IMG/VR virus record: IMGVR_UViG_3300027909_000063
Location: 1 to 24,568 of that record
Direction: 5' to 3' (one strand)
Length of the DNA: 24,568 nucleotides
From: a virus
Under the pieces are notes generated by a model. That model was not told the DNA's origin and made no database searches. It worked only from the letters and a program-made list of their open reading frames with translations. This document shows, piece by piece, positions 22,380-24,568 of the stretch; position 1 is the stretch's first letter; each line of letters opens with the position of its first letter. The position numbers were made by a program, and so were the translations under genes.

Positions 22380-23293
22380 TGCCTCGCTGGCAAGTGCAGG
22401 GTCCTAGCGGACAGACCTTTGAGGTGGAAGGCGATCGCGAGCCGACCGAAGCGGAGTTGGCCCAGGTCATGGCTTCGATAGCTGCGCCCGAGCAAGATCC
22501 AACGTTAGGTGCTGAGGCCGAAGATCCGCGCATCAAACTGCCCGAGGGGGACGTCAACAGCCAAGTGATGTCGCCCGCGTTTCAAGCGATCCGAGAGGCG
22601 GGCATGGATCGCGGCGCGGCTGAGGCGGCCCCGGTGATCGGGACGACGCTGGCTACGGCTGGCTTGGCCGGACTGACTGGCGGGGCTGGCGTGTTGCCCG
22701 CAGCCGCAAGAGCAGCACTAAGCCCGGCTGGTAGTGGAGTGATTGCAACCGGAACTGCGCTCGGCCATGGTGCGAGTCTGCCCGCAGCGATCGGGGCTGG
22801 CGTTACCGCTGCAGCCACTGACAAGGTGCTTGGGGTAACCGGTAAGATAGCAGGCAAAGTCCTCGGGGCCACGTTTAAGCCGGCCGTGGGCGCGCAGATG
22901 AAACACGCCGTAGTTCGTGGCGTGAAGACTGTGGCCGAGCAGGCGGCAAGAGAGGCCGGCCTAAGCGCCAAAGAAGTGAGCCGTCTGGCAACAGAGCATG
23001 CGGAGCAGGCTGGACAGCGGGCGAACAAGGAAGTCCTGCAGGAGGCCCACGATTACATCATCAAGAGCATCAAGAGCAAGACTTTCGACTCACGAGCCAA
23101 GATGGCCGACGCTCTAAAGATCAAGTTTGGAACGCAGTTCGAATTGAGTCAGTCGTCGGCACGGAAGCTGGTTGATGTCGTGCTGGACAACGCCGGGCTC
23201 GGTCCAAAGCCAACAGCCGCCGAGATGGGAGTCAGCTTGAACGAACGTATCCGCGCAGCACAGGCAGCGCAGGCAGCCAAGGGGGGCAGCTAA
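22379..23293 (+). CDS. Hydrophobic-core ejection/internal virion protein candidate
   Basis: The 304-residue product begins with a small domain, PRWQVQGPSGQTFEVEGDRE then PTEAEL (2-27), a motif I associate with phage internal and lysis-type virion proteins. Residues about 84-165 are strongly Gly/Ala/Val/Leu-rich and largely uncharged, with TTLATAGLAGLTGGAG and AIGAGVTAAATDKVLGV, suited to membrane insertion during ejection. Then follow charged helices (KEVSRLATEHAEQAGQRANK). Its TAA overlaps the stop of the opposite-strand HNH gene by four bases. The TAATG at its end looks like a start signal left over from a former junction with the tail fibre gene. Confidence 0.65.
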   Translation: MPRWQVQGPSGQTFEVEGDREPTEAELAQVMASIAAPEQDPTLGAEAEDPRIKLPEGDVNSQVMSPAFQAIREAGMDRGAAEAAPVIGTTLATAGLAGLTGGAGVLPAAARAALSPAGSGVIATGTALGHGASLPAAIGAGVTAAATDKVLGVTGKIAGKVLGATFKPAVGAQMKHAVVRGVKTVAEQAAREAGLSAKEVSRLATEHAEQAGQRANKEVLQEAHDYIIKSIKSKTFDSRAKMADALKIKFGTQFELSQSSARKLVDVVLDNAGLGPKPTAAEMGVSLNERIRAAQAAQAAKGGS

Positions 23294-23865
23294 TGGTGCG
23301 GATGTTGGAACCGCGTATTAACTGGCTCCGTCATGGCGCGCTGGAGCGTCCAGCCCAGCAAGATGCGCTTGCGCAATGTCCCGAGAGGGAGGCCAATCTC
23401 TCGCGCCCATTTACTAAGATCCTGAGTGCGGCCCTGATACGTATACAGCGGGTCCGGAGCGACCGGCGTCGTCAAAATGTCTTGTACGGCCCAGCCGCGA
23501 TAAAGGCGTCGCTTGAACGTTCCGGCCCGCACGCCACGCAGCCGCTCCCATTCCGTAACAGTCATTCGTCGGCCATCCCATTCAAGGAACCTACTGTCTC
23601 GCTTGTTGTTCGCTTGCTCCTCCGGGGTGGCCCAACGACAGTTGCCAGGCTCATAAGGGCCTTCGTTGTCGATTCGGTCGAGCGAGTGGCGCGCCGTAGG
23701 ACGTCGGCCGACATCGCTCAGAAAGGACCGAAAGTCAGTACGCCACTCATCGCATACCGTGATTCCACGACCTCCGTAGCGCGGCCAGTCCTTGTTGCGG
23801 GTGCGATAGCAGCGTTGAAGCATGTTTCGCCAAGCGATTCGTTCTGGGCTGGTCTTTATGGTCAT
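23290..23865 (-). CDS. HNH endonuclease with duplicated DNA-binding module
   Basis: The 191-residue product is a free-standing HNH nuclease. WRNMLQRCY, YGGRGITVCDEW at 30-41 and HSLDRIDN then NCRWATPEEQANNKR (60-89) are hallmarks of the widespread phage HNH group related to homing enzymes. Two 41-residue modules follow (95-135 and 142-182), sharing about 14 identical positions in pattern G-R ... W ... R ... G-x3-G-T ... R ... G-W ... Q ... T-x-P-V; they probably read DNA. ATG 23865 is chosen; the TTG at 23913 would add 16 residues lacking family features. It is the only gene on this strand, converges on the previous gene and sits just before the tail fibre gene, so it is a likely mobile intruder. 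No intein or intron splice signals are seen around it. Confidence 0.85.
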   Translation of the reverse strand: MTIKTSPERIAWRNMLQRCYRTRNKDWPRYGGRGITVCDEWRTDFRSFLSDVGRRPTARHSLDRIDNEGPYEPGNCRWATPEEQANNKRDSRFLEWDGRRMTVTEWERLRGVRAGTFKRRLYRGWAVQDILTTPVAPDPLYTYQGRTQDLSKWAREIGLPLGTLRKRILLGWTLQRAMTEPVNTRFQHPHH

Positions 23866-23913
23866 GGAACAATAGTACCGTATGGGCTCGACCAGATAAA
23901 GGGGAATCTTCAA

Positions 23914-24568
23914 TGAGTGTAGGCACCCTGAGCCCGACCCCTTGGCAGACCTTCTTCAACAATTCCGGCCTGATCGTCTCGGGCGGGAAGCTCTTCACGT
24001 ACCTCGCCGGCACGACGACAAAGGTCAACACGTACACGGACGTCGCGCTGACCACGCCCAACGCGAACCCCATCATCCTTGACTCTGCGGGCCGTGTTCC
24101 TTCTGGCTTCTACCTCACGCCTGGCGTCTCCTACAAATTCGTCCTCAGCCCGAGCACGGACACCGATCCCCCGACGAGCCCGATCCGGACGCAAGACAAC
24201 ATCGGGACGGTCCCGCCCTTCGAGCAGGACGTGGACGTAGGCGGCACCGCGGGCGAGAACCTCACGGCGGGCGATGCGGTCTACTGCTCCACAGGGACCG
24301 GAGGGGACGCAGCCCGCACCGCGGGCAGGTTCTACAAGGCGGATTTCTCCTTCGCCTACCGATCGACGCAGCCGCTCATCACGGGGTTTGTCACCTCCAC
24401 GATCACCACGGGCAACACGGGAACTTTCCGGCTCGCCGGCAGGATGACAGGGCTGTCGGCGCTGACAGTCGGGGCCGTCTATTGGTTCTCGACAACTCCT
24501 GGCCTCCTGACCAGCACATCCAACTATGCGTCTGGCGGAAGGCCAGTCGGGATCGCGGACAGCACGAC
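23914..24568 (+). CDS. Tail fibre or spike protein, N-terminal part (3' partial)
   Basis: The frame opens at ATG 23914, with GGGG eight bases upstream, and is still open at the window edge (over 218 residues visible). The N-terminus has TPWQTFFNNSGLIVSGGKLF then TYLAGTTTKVNTYTD, ANPIILDSAGRVPSG and VSYKFVLSP, a widespread N-terminal domain of phage tail fibre and spike proteins that anchors them to the virion. A beta segment follows with ENLTAGDAVYCSTG and AGRMTGLSALTVGAVYWFS. The receptor-binding end is outside the window. Expression probably depends on its own ribosome site, since the HNH gene separates it from the upstream genes. The leader 23866-23913 shows no clear promoter. Confidence 0.8.

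Noticed and set aside
1-24568. CRISPR arrays, tRNA genes, integrase, attachment sites
   Set aside because: No regularly spaced repeats, no cloverleaf-like sequence and no recombinase motif were noticed on either strand by eye; a tRNA scan was not run.

Overview
This window is a GC-rich stretch of a tailed dsDNA phage (class Caudoviricetes) with a podovirus-type, P22-like morphogenesis module. The case rests on four families in the expected order: large terminase (2143-3627), P22-like portal (9072-11318), P22-like coat protein (12757-13983), and relatives of P22 gp4 and gp10 (16435-17160 and 17160-18626). Ejection/internal virion candidates and a tail fibre gene follow. No replication, integration, repressor or recognisable lysis genes are present, and there is no tRNA or CRISPR array. 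The host cannot be read from the sequence. The low homology and compact layout resemble uncultured environmental phages.

Layout. (1) 2-1711: the end of an unknown gene, then small unknown and low-complexity proteins and a zinc-finger-like peptide. (2) 1734-3833: a putative small terminase, the large terminase and a zinc-ribbon peptide. (3) 3844-6222: beta-rich structural candidates, including a 578-residue modular fibre-like protein. (4) 6219-8884: an accessory cassette with a GT-A glycosyltransferase, a three-helix membrane protein, a 58-residue peptide, a SAM methyltransferase, a 34-residue membrane peptide and a signal-peptide-bearing DUF1996 protein. (5) 8881-14628: head assembly (portal, scaffold, coat, decoration-like protein), ending at a strong intrinsic terminator at 14636-14665. 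(6) 14678-23293: fibre-like, tail-machine and ejection proteins. (7) 23290-23865: an HNH endonuclease on the opposite strand. (8) 23914 to the window end: the N-terminal part of a tail fibre or spike.

Almost every gene is on the + strand, and about eighteen junctions are stop-start overlaps (TAATG, TGATG, ATGA), so translation is probably coupled along long polycistronic messages. Coupling is abandoned around scaffold, coat and decoration genes, which have their own strong Shine-Dalgarno sequences, a GNRA hairpin before the coat gene and a terminator after the decoration gene. This suggests separate control of the most abundant virion proteins.

The main candidates for new biology are an apparent overprinted gene inside the scaffold gene (11759-11965), the glycosyltransferase/methyltransferase/DUF1996 cassette between terminase and portal, and the HNH gene that appears to have split a coupled start-stop junction before the tail fibre gene.
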